From: Thelephora terrestris
Lineage: Eukaryota > Basidiomycota > Agaricomycetes > Thelephorales > Thelephoraceae
NCBI GenBank assembly: GCA_015956445.1
Contig: WIUZ02000005.1
Span: forward strand, 248,001 to 312,000
Direction of reading: 5' to 3'
Length of the DNA: 64,000 nucleotides
This document shows positions 49,058 to 61,440 of this stretch, piece by piece. Made by a program: the position numbers and the translations under genes. The notes under the pieces were generated by a model. It was given only the letters and a program-made list of their open reading frames with translations. It was not told the DNA's origin and did not search any database. Position 1 is the stretch's first letter; every line of letters starts with the position of its first letter.

Positions 49058-49952
49058 GGAGGTATTCTTACAGTTAATTCTATTCATTCAGGTATTCGCC
49101 ATTGTCTTTCTCCCCTGATCTCCAGAGCTGATTCCGCATGGGCGAAAGTTCATCAGGCCATATCCACGTGTACCCGAATATTTAAAAACTTCTTGCTCAA
49201 GGGAAAGCGAAGGAACTGTCAGGGCCTCGTCCGTAGCATCGGACCATAGGCATTGTTTCCAAACCGCGCAGCCGGAATAGTGATGTAACGGGTTGTTCGC
49301 TCGGAATTCGACCAACTGCGCCAGTTGCTGGGATGCCTCAATACCGTCATGTGTTGGTGCCACCTCGATGGTCGGTTGCTGTTCGCACGCGACTCAGAAG
49401 TCTTCAGATGTTGAGAAGTATACTTACCCTCAAGCAACGGCTTACGCGATGGATGCGGTAGTACATAATGTAACGGACAGTCACCCTTTTTCACATTTTT
49501 AGAGATAAGTACCAGAATGATAATCCAGTTTTACGGATCTCACGAGATAGATTGAAAGCGAAACCGATCGTGAAACTTGCTCCAAACCCGTTACATGCGC
49601 CGCAACCTTCTGCTCGGCCCATCAACGTGGTAGTAACATATCCGGGTCCTCGGGGCGGCTCTCTTATTCGGAACGACTGCGCTTTGACACTGTTTGCCGC
49701 TCTTCATTTTCCCAAGTTACATTCTTGCGTTTGACCGATGGTGACTCAAACCAACCCGCGTAGATCTCTTGAATCTAACCCTGTATATCATTAACATTGA
49801 AGGAACAGTAGAGCGAGGGAAGTGGATCCATGGTATGGTACATAGTCATAGAAACAGATATTAGGAGGAGTGGAGCTTATTAAACAAAACGCTTGTGAAA
49901 GTGAACCATTCGCGTAGCTTGACAGAAAGAGAATTGAGACGGATGTAGAAAA
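49058..49952. other. Intergenic, with one doubtful minus-strand reading frame
   Basis: This stretch separates the F-box-like gene from the dsRBD gene. A minus-strand frame ending at 49088 ('HDGIEASQQLAQLVEF', 'FKYSGTRGYGLMNF') looks protein-like in composition over about 90 codons. It lacks an ATG and a convincing upstream exon, since the only frame-fitting intron would be 35 nt. I do not call it a gene. Confidence 0.35.
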
Positions 49953-50302
49953 TTACTGAGGGCGCAAAATCAGATAGCAGTTGCGGGCCGCGACCTCACG
50001 AGCCTCGCCCTTCTCAGTGCCAGTGCCAGCGGCATAGGGAACACCATCGACTAAGGAGATGCTTCAGTAAACATCACAACGGAGGTACACCAGACTTACT
50101 ATACGCAGTGCAGGACCAGGTCGGTTTGTGGGCGGGGCCACTGGGAACGTCTAAGTATCGGAGGCGCTGAGCTCCCCCATTGACTTGCAGGTAGTTGTTC
50201 AGCTGCATGCGCCAGTCTAGAACGGGGGTGGTTGGACGTGGAAGGCAAGCGTGACATTATACAACACTCACGGTCGGTGGGAGTTTGAGATGAACGGGCC
50301 AT
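49953..50302 (-). CDS. Stand-alone double-stranded RNA-binding domain miniprotein
   Basis: Three exons fit exactly: 50302-50272, 50216-50100 and 50050-49953, joined by GTGAGT...CTAG and GTAAGT...TTAG introns. They give 81 residues. The whole protein is one dsRBD: helix 1 'WRMQLNNYLQVNG', strands 'LRYLDVPSGPAHKPTWSC' and 'TAYIDGVPYAAGTG', then helix 2 'TEKGEAREVAARNCYLIL'. The GPxHxPxW motif and the G-x-G turn are classic for the fold. The usual KKxAK RNA-phosphate clamp at the start of helix 2 reads KGEAR, so one lysine is lost and one is arginine. There is no other domain, signal peptide or membrane segment. A TATA box stands 112-120 bp upstream of the ATG. It may bind dsRNA or act as a protein-protein dsRBD; neither can be read directly. 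Confidence 0.88.
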
Positions 50303-51477
50303 GGTGAGGAGTAGTGGTAGTGAGGGGAGATTAGAATTTGGGGACTGTGGACCGTCGGCCGAAAAAGTGCAAGGGAGGAACGATTGAGGAGAATGGGGAG
50401 AGCAGTAGGGACCCTTTATATAGAATGCCAGCTGCGGGGTCGAGCATAATGGAATCCGTATATCGGTCACCAACCTGGAGGATACTAGGGACCGATGTGG
50501 AAATATCTTCGAATATTGAACAGGATCTCAGATCCGACCAAGCCAGAAACGGAACCAAAATTAGGGTAGAGCCCTTGCACAGGCGGCATATCCGAATCTC
50601 ACCAGTTTGTGGCGGATCGGTGCGAAACCATCAAGGATGCCGGACAAAAGGGCCTCCTAGCCGTGTTAAAGCGCAACATATCAGGGTCGAGTCAGTGATA
50701 TCCGTGGAATGGGGCTGAGCGGATAGATGAGAATTTGGCAAGCCAACTCCGTCTCTGCTCGAAAACACAGTCCGGCAGCTATGAGGATTTGGAAGCGGAG
50801 GCGCCGAGGCCGACCAATCGGTTGTTTTCTGTTGGATCTGCATGAATCATAGTGACGTTGAAGAATATTACCGTTGGAACGGCGAGTTGCGCTTTGTACG
50901 ACGGCAGCGAAATTCCCGGCCATCTGTAAAACTTCCGAGGATACTAGGGTCCAGTATTTCCTAGTCATGGGAAAAAGGAAGAAGCGAGTAGCGATTGTCG
51001 CCCGCAAAATCAGCGAGAAGTGAGACGAGAGAGGTACATTTGACTTGTGTAGGAACCAGGTGAATTGATCACACTAAGGCGGAGGGGTGGCGTGGGCGCC
51101 CCGAATGCAGCTAGTGGCACAAAGCGTATACAACTCACGATTTTGGCCGCTTGGACGTGCCCGCGAGTGAATAGTGACGAGAGCGTCGATTTCCAATCAT
51201 ACCCGGAACTGGATACCAATGGGGGCCGTAAGATGGTAAAGCCTGGCAGAATCTAAACTCTGTAAGACCCGGTTTCCATTGTCCTGGGAAACCCAAAAAG
51301 ACGGCGTGACTTGAGCCGCTAGAAGAACCCAGGGTCACGAGAAGAGCGACGAGTTCCTAGGATCGCGAGTGTCACCGGTGGGTGGATGTTGCCTTCACAA
51401 GATGAGATGGTGTGGGAACTCTTTGCCACCGAGGCAGCGCTAGCGCGTGCTCCGATTCCACTTCCTGACCGACGACC
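50303..51477. promoter_or_regulatory. Divergent promoter region, dsRBD gene and EF-hand gene
   Basis: This 1.17-kb spacer lies between two start codons on opposite strands. Apart from the dsRBD gene's TATA box, no gene or repeat is supported. A minus-strand frame near 50950-50700 has no convincing exon structure. Confidence 0.5.
50414..50422 (-). promoter_or_regulatory. TATA box of the dsRBD gene
   Basis: TATATAAAG is read on the minus strand, followed by a pyrimidine-rich leader up to the ATG at 50302. This is a stronger TATA box than those of most neighbours and suggests regulated expression. Confidence 0.65.
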
Positions 51478-52755
51478 ATGAAACTCGCTTCCGCTTTCTT
51501 CTGTCTGGGATGCGTCCTTACTGTGCGCGGCCACGGTAACCATGGCCATGACGCCCCTGTCGAGGGCGAAACCATACAACAATATGCTCAGCGACACGTA
51601 AGATGAATGAATACTCTCTACCTGGCCCTATACCTTTCTGACACCGCGTCGCCTTCTAGATGGCTTCAGAACATCACATGTACGTTCCAGTAATACAGGG
51701 TTGCTGTCAGGACCGATATCTTATTATGGAACCAGTGACTCGTTTGATCTGCCAAGTTTCTTCCAGCTCCATGACCTAGACCGGTACGACGTTGCGGAAA
51801 CTGCGGCTTCAAGGGAAAATACCTGACGGCGTCTGTCTCGAAACAGTGACGGCTACTGGGGCCCTGATGAAATTGAGGCGATTTATGGGGTTCATCATGT
51901 TTATTCTCAAAAAAAATCAAAGGTTCTCGTACTCTCTCAACCGATCTAAACCTATTCCCATCTGACCACATGTCCTCTCGGCGTTGACAGGACGAAATTG
52001 AGCATCAGAAGAAGGCTGAAACGATCGTCAACACAGTACTCAATATTGTTGACAAAGACAAGGACGGGCGCATCTCCCTCGAGGAGTTCCAGAGCATCGG
52101 TTTGGACGGCCTGCCGAACTTCGATGAATTAGGCGCTGAAGGTCATCATTATGATGTTGAGAGCGGTACGCACCCCATTGCTATGTCACCCTTTCACCCA
52201 CGCTTGACACCTTTCTTCGTTTTCCAGAATTCTTTTTGCATCACGAAGGTATGATCGACCCAGGACCGCCTTTCGGATCCACCTAACACCCGTTCCCGTC
52301 GCAGAACAATTCCACTCAACACCTGAGACCCAGGGCGATGATTCCTACAATCACCCCGAAGACTTGGAACACTTCGCTCATCACGAAGCCATCGAACGCG
52401 AGGAGGCGCGCAGGGAGGCAAAATTCCAGGGTATTACTGTAGAGGAGGCGTTAGCTCAACACGACCCGGACGCTCAACCCAAAAAGCCAAAGGTTACGAG
52501 AGTCACGCCCCCCGAGAAGCAGGACCCCGAGATCAGGTATGGAGGCGCCAAAGAGGAGAGCAAGGGCCGGCCCGAATGGGGCTCTGGGGATGAGGGTTTC
52601 AAAACCCCGAAGACGCCCGCTGAAAGACTCAGGAAGAATGTACCATACAAGGTAAATTGTTTGCTTTTCGACCCCAAAACCTTTGCATGCCAATTGCTGA
52701 TGAAAAGAATTCTCGGATGCAGTACAAGTTCAGACGGACTTGGGGAGACTTCTGA
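51478..52755 (+). CDS. Secretory-pathway EF-hand protein (nucleobindin/Ssp120-like)
   Basis: The ATG at 51478 opens a signal peptide 'MKLASAFFCLGCVLTVRG', probably cut before the His-rich 'HGNHGHDAP'. Joined exons give two EF-hands: the loop around 'DLDRDGYWGPDE' in 'SFFQLHDLDRDGYWG', and 'DKDKDGRISLEEFQ'. A His/Glu-rich stretch 'EFFLHHEEQFHSTPE' and a coiled, charged part 'EAIEREEARREAKFQ' follow. The protein ends 'KYKFRRTWGDF' after a last small exon. Signal peptide, two EF-hands and a C-terminal acidic/basic coiled tail match yeast Ssp120 and animal nucleobindin, Ca2+-binding proteins of the ER/Golgi. About seven introns occur. It converges with DOP1, 124 bp away. Confidence 0.87.
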
Positions 52756-52878
52756 CTCCATCATCACGCCTTTCATCTCACAAGGATCATACCCGTCTTA
52801 CAGCTTTTTTTTTCGCGGCTCAGCCTGTACTTTCTGGGATATCTCGAATGCCAGTGCACTAGTCTCTAACGATTTGAT

Positions 52879-55800
52879 CTACCGTGTCTCAAACATGTCG
52901 TCTAGCAAGCCTTGCTCAACAGCCATCCAATCAACTACACCACCGCTGGCATATACACTCTCGTAACTTGTGATGCTGACGCTGGAGAAGAATGGAGCGA
53001 GATCTCGGATACTTTCAATGTTCCGAACCGCATCCAACATCGGTCTTCGCGCCGGGTGCGAGGTATCGACGAAAGTGGAAATCGGCTGCACCTCGACTGG
53101 CGTTGAACTGGCCTAGATCCAATGGTGATGTTATCAGGTCGCTAATTTCAAGGATCACTTTCAGCCCACCTTGGTCTCTACTGTAGGCGCGCTCGTGGCA
53201 ACCTCGGCGAGGCGGTCCATCATCGCTTCGGGCGCCCAATTATCGGGTCGGTAAACAGCATCAACCGTATCCGTGACAAACACCCATTGGTGACTGGAGT
53301 TGCATAAGTGGATCATATCCAACTATGACAGATCTGATGCTTACACTTGGAACTCTTCTGTTTGTAACACTAGAAGAAGGTCTAGAAACTTGCACGCGGA
53401 TAATATGAGGGGCAGTTCATCGGAACCATCAACGGGCACGTGGAGTATCGTCTGCTCGAACAGCCGATACTAACCAACTAGTCTCAGTATTCATAAGCAG
53501 TGGTGACTGATGCACGTCCACACACCATTTCGGTCAAAATCACGGGCCAGAAACTCGTGAGATTGTGGGCGGACAGACGGCACAATAACACTCGGACGCA
53601 TAGGTACACTTCGCTCTGGACAATTGGCGTGGAAACGTTACGAAGCGTGTCCACGAGTTTTTCTTGTACGGATGGCAGCTGAGTCAGGAATTGATTCTTG
53701 TCCCCCGTGTAAAGGACGAAGGACAGCCTCCGAAGGCTGAGGGCACGAAGTAGCATCTCTTGTTCCCGATTACTGAAAATATTTGTAGAGGGAGCGGTGG
53801 TTATTTTTCCTATAATGGATCATCGTCATTCACGTGGTTCAGTTGTAAACGAAGATAGACGAACCAAGTATCTCCGCAAACGCGCTCTTATCCGTTGCGA
53901 CCAGTGCACGCACGATCAGACGCCATCTCCTGCCCGCTGTGGACAACGAATTGAAAAACCTGCCGTCGTTCAAAGCGTCCGACACGGGACTACGCCAGGC
54001 CTTAAGCGCGATGCTGAGCTTACTCATCTCCTCTAGAAGCGCCAAAACGGCAACGTCCAGGTCCAGCGTTCTATTTCGGCTCAGCTGGAGTTTTGTGCAC
54101 GGTCAAAGGTTTAATTGATGGCTCACCTTGCCTTTCCCCTCAGGCTCGGGGTTACGATGTAATAGACCATATTAATACATGATGCTAGGACCTTGTCATT
54201 TTCCATGAGGAACCTCCTCATGTTCGGAACCACATGCTGAGCAATGTACTGGGTTACTTGCTTCAGATATGTTAGGATTACGTTTGACTGGGTGGATTAA
54301 GGGGTAGAAAAGGGTACCTGTTCACCGGCCTCGGTCTCGGAGTGGGGTTTGGAATCCCACGGGTTAACGGAAAACGTTTCCTCGAGTTTCGAATCAGAAG
54401 CAACTGGATGAAATGAGGAAGAAGTCGCCCAGGAGTACAATAGGGGGTACCTCTGGGAATAGGAGAATCTCTTCCATTCACTGCAGATAGGGTGTCCTTG
54501 GTTGTCCGTCGAATCCAGGTACCAGCATCGAGTCTGCTGACGGAGACGACGCAAGAGTCCACCAATTTACCGTAATTTTCCTCCATTGGACTGTTCAGGC
54601 AAAAAAAAAACTTTACAGGAACGATAGCAGGTCTCACCTGGAGCTCCTTCCTCAGCCGCCTATCGTCCAGTGCGGTGGTCTGGACGACCTTGTCTGCAAG
54701 TACAGTCAGGGATCTACTATTTGGTGAGTCACGGACCGGTGCGAAGCGCCGCTTGAACACAGACCTGAGGGTGTAATACCCTTGCAACTTCAGGTCCTTC
54801 AGCCCGGTCACTACTTCCTTGACGAGTTGCATAAACCGATTCCACACTTGATTAGCCACAGGCCCCTCCAGCTGGCTGACATACTTTTCCAGAAATCTGA
54901 ATAACACCACATCGGTCCTGATTAAAATCGTGAGCGTCTGCTAGTCATGAAAAATGCGATGAGACCCTCACAACGTGGTATTTGATATCGGTTTCTTGTG
55001 TTTGTCCGGCGTTGTCGACAATCGTAGGTATATGCTCTCGCAAAGCATGTGAACGACCGCTTGGGCGCTAGATGTCAGGGCGTCTACCAGCTCGAACACA
55101 CTCGTTGAATCGGACTCGGATTTCTACGTAGAATATTCAATGGGCCATAGCCGTAAAACACGGAATTTGAGCACATACCGAGGATTCACCACTCCAACAG
55201 TCAATAATAGATTCCAAGACCTCAGTGGAGCGTTCCCGGAACAAATGTTCGAGTACCCGCCGACATCTCGCCCTTGTTCTGTTGTAAATATACGACAAAG
55301 AGTCGTCCTTGGACGTCCAGGGTTGCGGGGTTCTCCACTCAAGCGCGATCCACATATTGTAAAGCACAGATACGCCTCGATGGAGCGAACGATACGCCGA
55401 GGAGCGCGCCTGTTCCATCTTACAATCAGACGCTCGGTAATTGTCATCCTCGCATCGACTCACCGCGAGTTGTTCTTCCGGAACATATGCGGGATGTTCC
55501 GAGCCAAACACATTCGAAACATACCCGAAGAGCCCGGCGCCATCCGTCGTCGGCTTTTCCGCATAACTGCTGTCATCTTCGGCGTCCGCAGCCTCAATTT
55601 GTCTCGATAGGTTAAGCAACAGTAGACGCTCGATTGCATGGAGGAGCATGATAAGCTCTGTGTCGCTCGTTGCCGAGAAAACATCCTGGGTATCCGTGGA
55701 CTGGGCGCGAGCGGACGCAGTTTCGTTCGTAGCTGATCGTAGCTGTCTGCATATGCATTCGATCAATGGTTCTACCGCAGGTTGGAGAACCAAATGGAAC

Positions 55801-58800
55801 TGCGGAATCGTCATAAGAACGAAGTCTAGCCAATGTTGGAGGAGAGGACGATTCGATAGCGTTCCGATGCCGTCCATGAGCGTCTGTGTGAATAAAGGGT
55901 TCATATTGTATGACTGCGGCGCCCCCTCACGATCAACGTCCGGGGCTTGGGTAGTTTCAGAAATGAGCTCCATGCGCGGTTGGTGAGTCATCGGAAGGTG
56001 TGATCCTAGTGTTGTGAGGGCAGATATGATTGAGTGTAACAGGTGCAATAATTTGTTTTGGAGATCAAGCCTGCCAGTGTGAACACACATATACAGCTTT
56101 GTCACGATCACAGCCTCGACCGTTTCCAAAGCTGTTTGGTCTATCTCCCCGCGAGCGATGATGGTCTGAAGGAGGTCGACGGATAGCGATTGAGTGATCA
56201 CGTTGGGCTTGCACATCGCTGCGAGTCCCGGGTCGTTCGGTTCTGACTGCAAAAACCTACTCACATCAGCAGAGGTCTGGGGCGTTCAGAGAGATCTCAC
56301 TGTATCAGAATATCCAGCACCGCATCAAGGTAAGTGCCATCCCCGGGAGCCAGCCCAACTAGTTGATTCGTTAACACGGGGGGTGGTTGGGGTAAAATAC
56401 TCCACTTACAACTTTCCACACGTTTCACCAAGCCTGGATGCGAAGACCGTCTGATGGGAGTGGAATTGGCGACTTTCACAAAACCTTGCCCACCAAACCG
56501 CACGACAGACAACAATGTATCCAACAGGTAGTTGATCAGACGCTGGTCCGTCGGCGCATCATATGTGAAGTCTTGCAGTTCTTTGCCATTGATCCTCGTG
56601 AGAGACCGAGATCTGCGTACTGAGGGATCCAGAAGGTCGAAAAGAATCGGATCGAGTACCCTAGCGGCCGTGATGAGCCCCCGGGGCGGACGCATTGACG
56701 AGGTACTTACCGCAAATACGACTTCAGACTGCAGCGCATCCATGTCTCACCGATGCGTCGGATCACGGTGTCATCACTCTTGAGTGTATCCAGAGTTATC
56801 ATCATCGGGATCTTGAACCGGAAACCGGGAAGCAGGTTGTCGTCTTGGAAAGCTGTGAGCCCCAAAGCACGACCATCGTGTGAGTAAACCCACCGGTCAA
56901 CCTCCAAAGGACCCCGAACGCCTCATACACTCCCTGATTGTTACGTGATTGTGGGGAAGCCAAACTTTGTGAGAGCACAGCTTCCACGTGAGGTTGCGGG
57001 TTGGCGTTCTCCAACTGCCAGACCAGGTTCACAGCCCGAACATGGTAAACGGCATACTCTGGGCGTAGGTATCTCAACAACTTGGAGGTGGGCGTTATTC
57101 GAATTCCCGTAGTGTCGGGGAGAGGAAGAACTGACCATTGCAATCATCTTCGAGATGGTCGGCCGGTTGTCAATTGATAATTTGGGTTGGATCGACTGTG
57201 AGTGATGAAGGGACACTGCTAAGGAAATGACACGATCGACCATTGTGAAAGTTGAGCCCTGTCAATCCTGGATGAGACATGACACGCAACAGGTCCACAT
57301 CGTTTTACGTACGGGATGTTCCACCGACTCTAGCGCGATCGAAAGCCATTCAGGCGGGTCCCAGTCAACGTCGAACGGTGTGTCTAACCTTTGATCTATG
57401 CGACCAAGCAACCGCATGACCAGTAAGACGGATTGACAAAAGGCAGCCCTCAGTGGCTGGACAAGCTGCGGTGTACAACTCATCAAGCTCGTAGCAGCAG
57501 TGGCCGTAAAAACGATAAGGTCCTCGAAGTTGGTCACGAAAGGCCTGTCAACACAAGCTCTCTGGACGGGGTCGTCGCCGAAAGGGTTCTCTATTCCATA
57601 AAAAGAACAAGCGAAATCCAGCGGGCCTTGTGTCTTCGACTTGTCTTGAGATTGAGGTCTCAATTTCAAGGCGGTGGCAGGGATGTGTCGGAGGATTTCT
57701 TCCTGAAGGACGAGCGCTTCTCTGACCGAATCGGAGGCTGCGTGAAGATTGTCACCACCAAGACACGCCTAGTAAACTCGGTTAGTCACGGGGTAGCCAT
57801 ACCTTCGAGCTCATACCCTTATTGCCTCTGAAATGGCGGAAAACACGATTGGGAGATGTATTGTCTGGACCTCTTCGTCTTGAACATGAAAAGTCCCCAA
57901 GAGGAATTTTGTCATGTGGATCGCTTCTGTACGAGGCGTCTCGCCCGTTATCTCAGAGATGATGGATCTTAAGAGCTGTTTCCAAACGACCTGAGGCTCG
58001 ACGGCCTCGTAGAGGGTGCTCGCAGTCATTTTCACCTAGGACGCAAGTAAAAACGCGTTCCGCGGTGGAATATCGGGACTTACATCCTCAGAACCTTCGG
58101 TCTCCACCTCAACATGCTTTTCGATAGCCCTGAGTGCGTTATATACTAAGACTTCGGTCAACGGACCGCCAACTTCCCACTTGTCGAGTAGAGAAACGAA
58201 GATCTTGAAGGGGCGAGATTCAGAATACTCTGACGAGGGGTTGTCCATTTCTTCCTTTTACATGGTCGGTTATTGGTTTTGGGACGACGCAATGCTCGAA
58301 ACGTACCTCCAGAGTCGACTTCAGCAGATCCAGGGCATTCTGACGGAGATACAGTGACTGATTTTCAGAACCTTCCTCAGGTCCCAGCAACCAGGTGTAC
58401 AGCCTGCGGTTCAATGCCAGGTCTCTCCGCAGGACGACGCTACACGCTGCGCGCATCAAGATGGTGCGGTCTTCAGCTCTCGCATTCTTGACAGCCAAGC
58501 TGTCCAATCTCAATGAAGTGAGTAAGAGATCCAGGGCTGCTCGTCGAACCAGAGAGTTATCGTCCTCCAGTACAGCGGCGAAAGCACGAATCATGAGTCC
58601 AACATCTCTGCCTACGATATGGGTGACATCTAGGGCCGAGTTTTGTCAGTTTGAGTTAGACGGTGAGGGTTGTTGTGTACCTTCTTCTGGGGCGATTCGC
58701 GGTAAGCGACGGGCGAGATAATTGAGAGCTGTACCACGATTAGGTGGACTCGTCAACATGATCAACCAAACGTTTTGCAAGAAAAAGGATGGGGACACTG

Positions 58801-59670
58801 TTCCGGATAACCGATCCAAAAGTCCAAGTACCTGAACCAAGGTTAGGTTAGAGAACTTCCAAACGAAACACAAAGTAGAACCTTCTCAAAATATTCCCCT
58901 GTTTCCTCTTCCAGTCCAGGAAGCAACGCGATGATGAACGACTTCATAATTGGACGTAGGCCCTGTTGCAGTGGCAGGAAGTGCGTGTCATACAGGTTGA
59001 GCAGGGAGGGCTGTCACAGACACGTTCAAGAGTAGCAGGAGGGAATCAGCTGAAGCAACCTAACCTTGACGGATGTTGCAGCATATTGGAAGAACGGGAA
59101 TAATCCTGCAGACCACAGCGGAAGATCTCGTTGTAACCCTTCAGACTAGCAACCACGAGTCAGTAGGCATCTGTGCGCGATAGCCGTACGACGTACCCCA
59201 AGGACAGAGAGGATGTGCGTGTATACATCCAGGGCTCTCTGGTGAACTCCAGTCGGTAACGCAGGGTTCAAGCATTGTGCAAGCCTCTTCGACACGATCA
59301 GTTTACGAGGAATCTCCTTGAATTGCATGTACGATTGAAACGTCTACACTCCAAGTGTGGGCATCGCGTTAGCTGAGGGGCAAACGATAAACGCACCTTG
59401 AGCAGTTGCTTCAAGAACGATATGAAATCCGCCCACTCCTGCACATTGTCGAACGAACTCAAACACTTCTCGACTTGCTGCGTGTACTTCTTGAACTTTG
59501 GGTCGGACGCGTAGTTTTGCATTAACAAAGCTGATAGGTGATGTCGGAGAACAGGGAAAGGGCACGATCAACCAGAGCTTCACTGCGACTCTGGCAGCTT
59601 GACACTTACCATTACCGGAGGCTTTGTAGATTGTGGATTGTTTGGAGATGTCCGGGCTAGCGGTCTGCAT
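52879..59670 (-). CDS. DOP1: Dopey-family protein DOP1
   Basis: Dop1 is a very large, helical protein that works with Mon2/Neo1-type partners in endosome-Golgi membrane traffic. The ATG at 59670 gives 'MQTASPDISKQSTIYK', and the N-terminal Dopey block follows: 'SDPKFKKYTQQVEKCLSSF', 'NVQEWADFISFLKQLLK', 'FKEIPRKLIVSKRLAQCLN', 'QRALDVYTHILSVLG', 'PSLLNLYDTHFLPLQQGLRP', 'ALLPGLEEETGEYFEKVLGL'. This order is characteristic of the family. Many short exons lead to the C-terminal block with 'LFRFLEKYVSQLEG', 'LVKEVVTGLKDLKLQGYYTL', 'YLCVRVLLCRLSAHNLTSFW' and 'VFVTDTVDAVYRPDNWAPEA'. The stop is at 52879. It spans 6.8 kb with more than fifteen introns; I saw no break in the frames. Confidence 0.9.
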
Positions 59671-59825
59671 GCCAACTCGGTAGATGTGAAGATGTACCCG
59701 AAGACAGTATAGTCGCTACTAACTACGCGCTACCGGATTTCACAGCGGAGAGTTGATGGTTGATCGGAACATTACAAGCTCAATATAGCACTAAAATAAA
59801 GGACAACAAGCAAGAGTCGTAAAAA

Positions 59826-61179
59826 CTATGCGGCAGGAGCGGGCTCTTCCTCAGCAGCGGCAGCAGTGTGACTTGTACGCATCTTCGAAGGCCCAGTGGT
59901 GGTGCGACTCGGTGCAGGAGGATCGGGGACAGTTGAGCTCGAGCGGGAAGACGCAGCTGTATCCGCTTTCTCTTTCTTCTTCGAGCTTTTGGAACCCGCT
60001 GTGCTCAACTTTGTCGAAACGCTCCCGCTGGCCTTTTCCACCTCAGTAGGCGGTGGATTGTTGGCGACGGAGGTGGCATACGGAGATTCCTTGTCGCCAA
60101 CCCACGACTGCGCAAACCACCTTCCACCGGCAATACCCCGTATTTCGCGTTTGGCTTGCCGCCAGTGACGAACTTTCGTGGTGTTCTTGTCAAGAGGAAG
60201 ATTCATAGCGAAGCCTGTGGTGATTTTTACGGGAGGAAGCACTGGGAAAGGCTTCGAAGGTAGTGGGTACACCGGACAAGGAACACCCTCTAGATTTTCA
60301 TCTTGATTGGATAAAGTTGGTGCGACTATAGCGGGAGGCCCTGGGACGTCGAGAGGATCCAGGCTTGCTTCCCTCATTGTGGGAGATGAAGGAGCAGTGC
60401 CAGTAAACGCGGCTGCGAGTACGTTAGCCAAATAACCTTGAGGAGAGGAGGTGACTCTAACCTTCACTGACGTTATCCGCCTCATCCTTCAGCACCGTAG
60501 CCACAGTTTTCGATTGCCTGTAAACAAAATGTCAGCTAATAGAGAGAGAAAAGATTGCGCCTTACTTTGCGGCAGGCTTTCTCGTTCGGGTCTTCGTCGG
60601 TTTCTTCGTAGTGCTGGTGCTCGCCACACTCGCAGTGTCCGTATTATCCAGCGCAGCCTTCGATGGTTTCACCTCTGAATCCGGTTGGGAAACCTCGCAC
60701 CACGTTATATCGCCCGCCTGTGCAGTGTCTGGAGCAGGTTGGACCTTGGGCTTCCGCCTGCTCGTGCTGGCACCGGTTTTGGAAGCTTTAGACCGCGAAG
60801 CACGTTTGGGAGGAGCAACAGGGGGAGGAGGGGGCGCTGTGGGCTGAGGTTCGGTGGGCTGAGGCACTTCTTTGTCGTCATCGATGAGTTCGTCCTCCTC
60901 ATCCTCTCCGTGCTCATCGTCAGGTTGCGCCTGGGAAGCAGAGGGCTTCTTTGTGAAGAGCAGTTTTACCTTGAAGTTTTGGCGTTTCGACGAAGAAGGC
61001 CCGGAAGGTGGGGGCGTTTTGTCGTCCTGGAGGATAGAAATTTGGGGGGCGTCCATGTCGATATCTTCCTCCATTGCGTTGGGGAAGTTGTGGTGGCGGT
61101 CCCGGGGCAGACTCTTTGTTGGCGGGTCGTCCGCTTCGGTAATCGGAACGTATTCCTTCCAGGGCGTGACACGAAACAT
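59826..61179 (-). CDS. Disordered basic/acidic nuclear-type protein, possible INO80 subunit Ies4 relative
   Basis: Two or three exons encode a protein rich in Pro, Ser, Lys and Asp/Glu. The start is uncertain: 61179 ('MFRVTPWKEYVPITEADD') or 61074 ('MEEDIDMDAPQISILQDD'). Early comes a short hydrophobic/basic strand 'NFKVKLLFTKK', then acidic 'DDEHGEDEEDELIDDD', proline runs, and basic 'KPTKTRTRKPAAK'. The only ordered-looking part is 'HWRQAKREIRGIAGGRWF' with 'AQSWVGDKES'. This short 'W...K+....G..W...W' block after a disordered region resembles the end of fungal Ies4, a small subunit of the INO80 chromatin remodeller. This is a weak likeness and an inference. It ends 'AAAAEEEPAPAA'. I do not recognise it with certainty. 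Confidence 0.6.
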
Positions 61180-61440
61180 GCTCCAGCGATGAGTGGAATC
61201 TCTTCTGTGGGTATCGAACGCAACCGAAGGCCACGTAGGTATAGTACAGGCTGCATATATGCGTATAGAATGTTTTATACTCGAAAGGGAAAAGGCGCTG
61301 CACGGGGAAACGGAAACGCGGGGTCGCACAATCCACAAAGCGTCATAAGGCACAATGTCCTGACGGCCCTCCGCCCTCTACACGGGGCAGACAGTCTCTA
61401 GAGAGCCGATATTGCAGTTTGGGTGCATCGTAAACTTGCG

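Noticed and set aside
50700-51000. Possible second small dsRBD-like gene on the minus strand ('MAGNFAAVVQSATRRSN', 'LVGLGASASKSS')
   Set aside because: The needed intron would be only 34 nt, the core GPxH and helix 1 are missing, and nothing upstream completes a fold.
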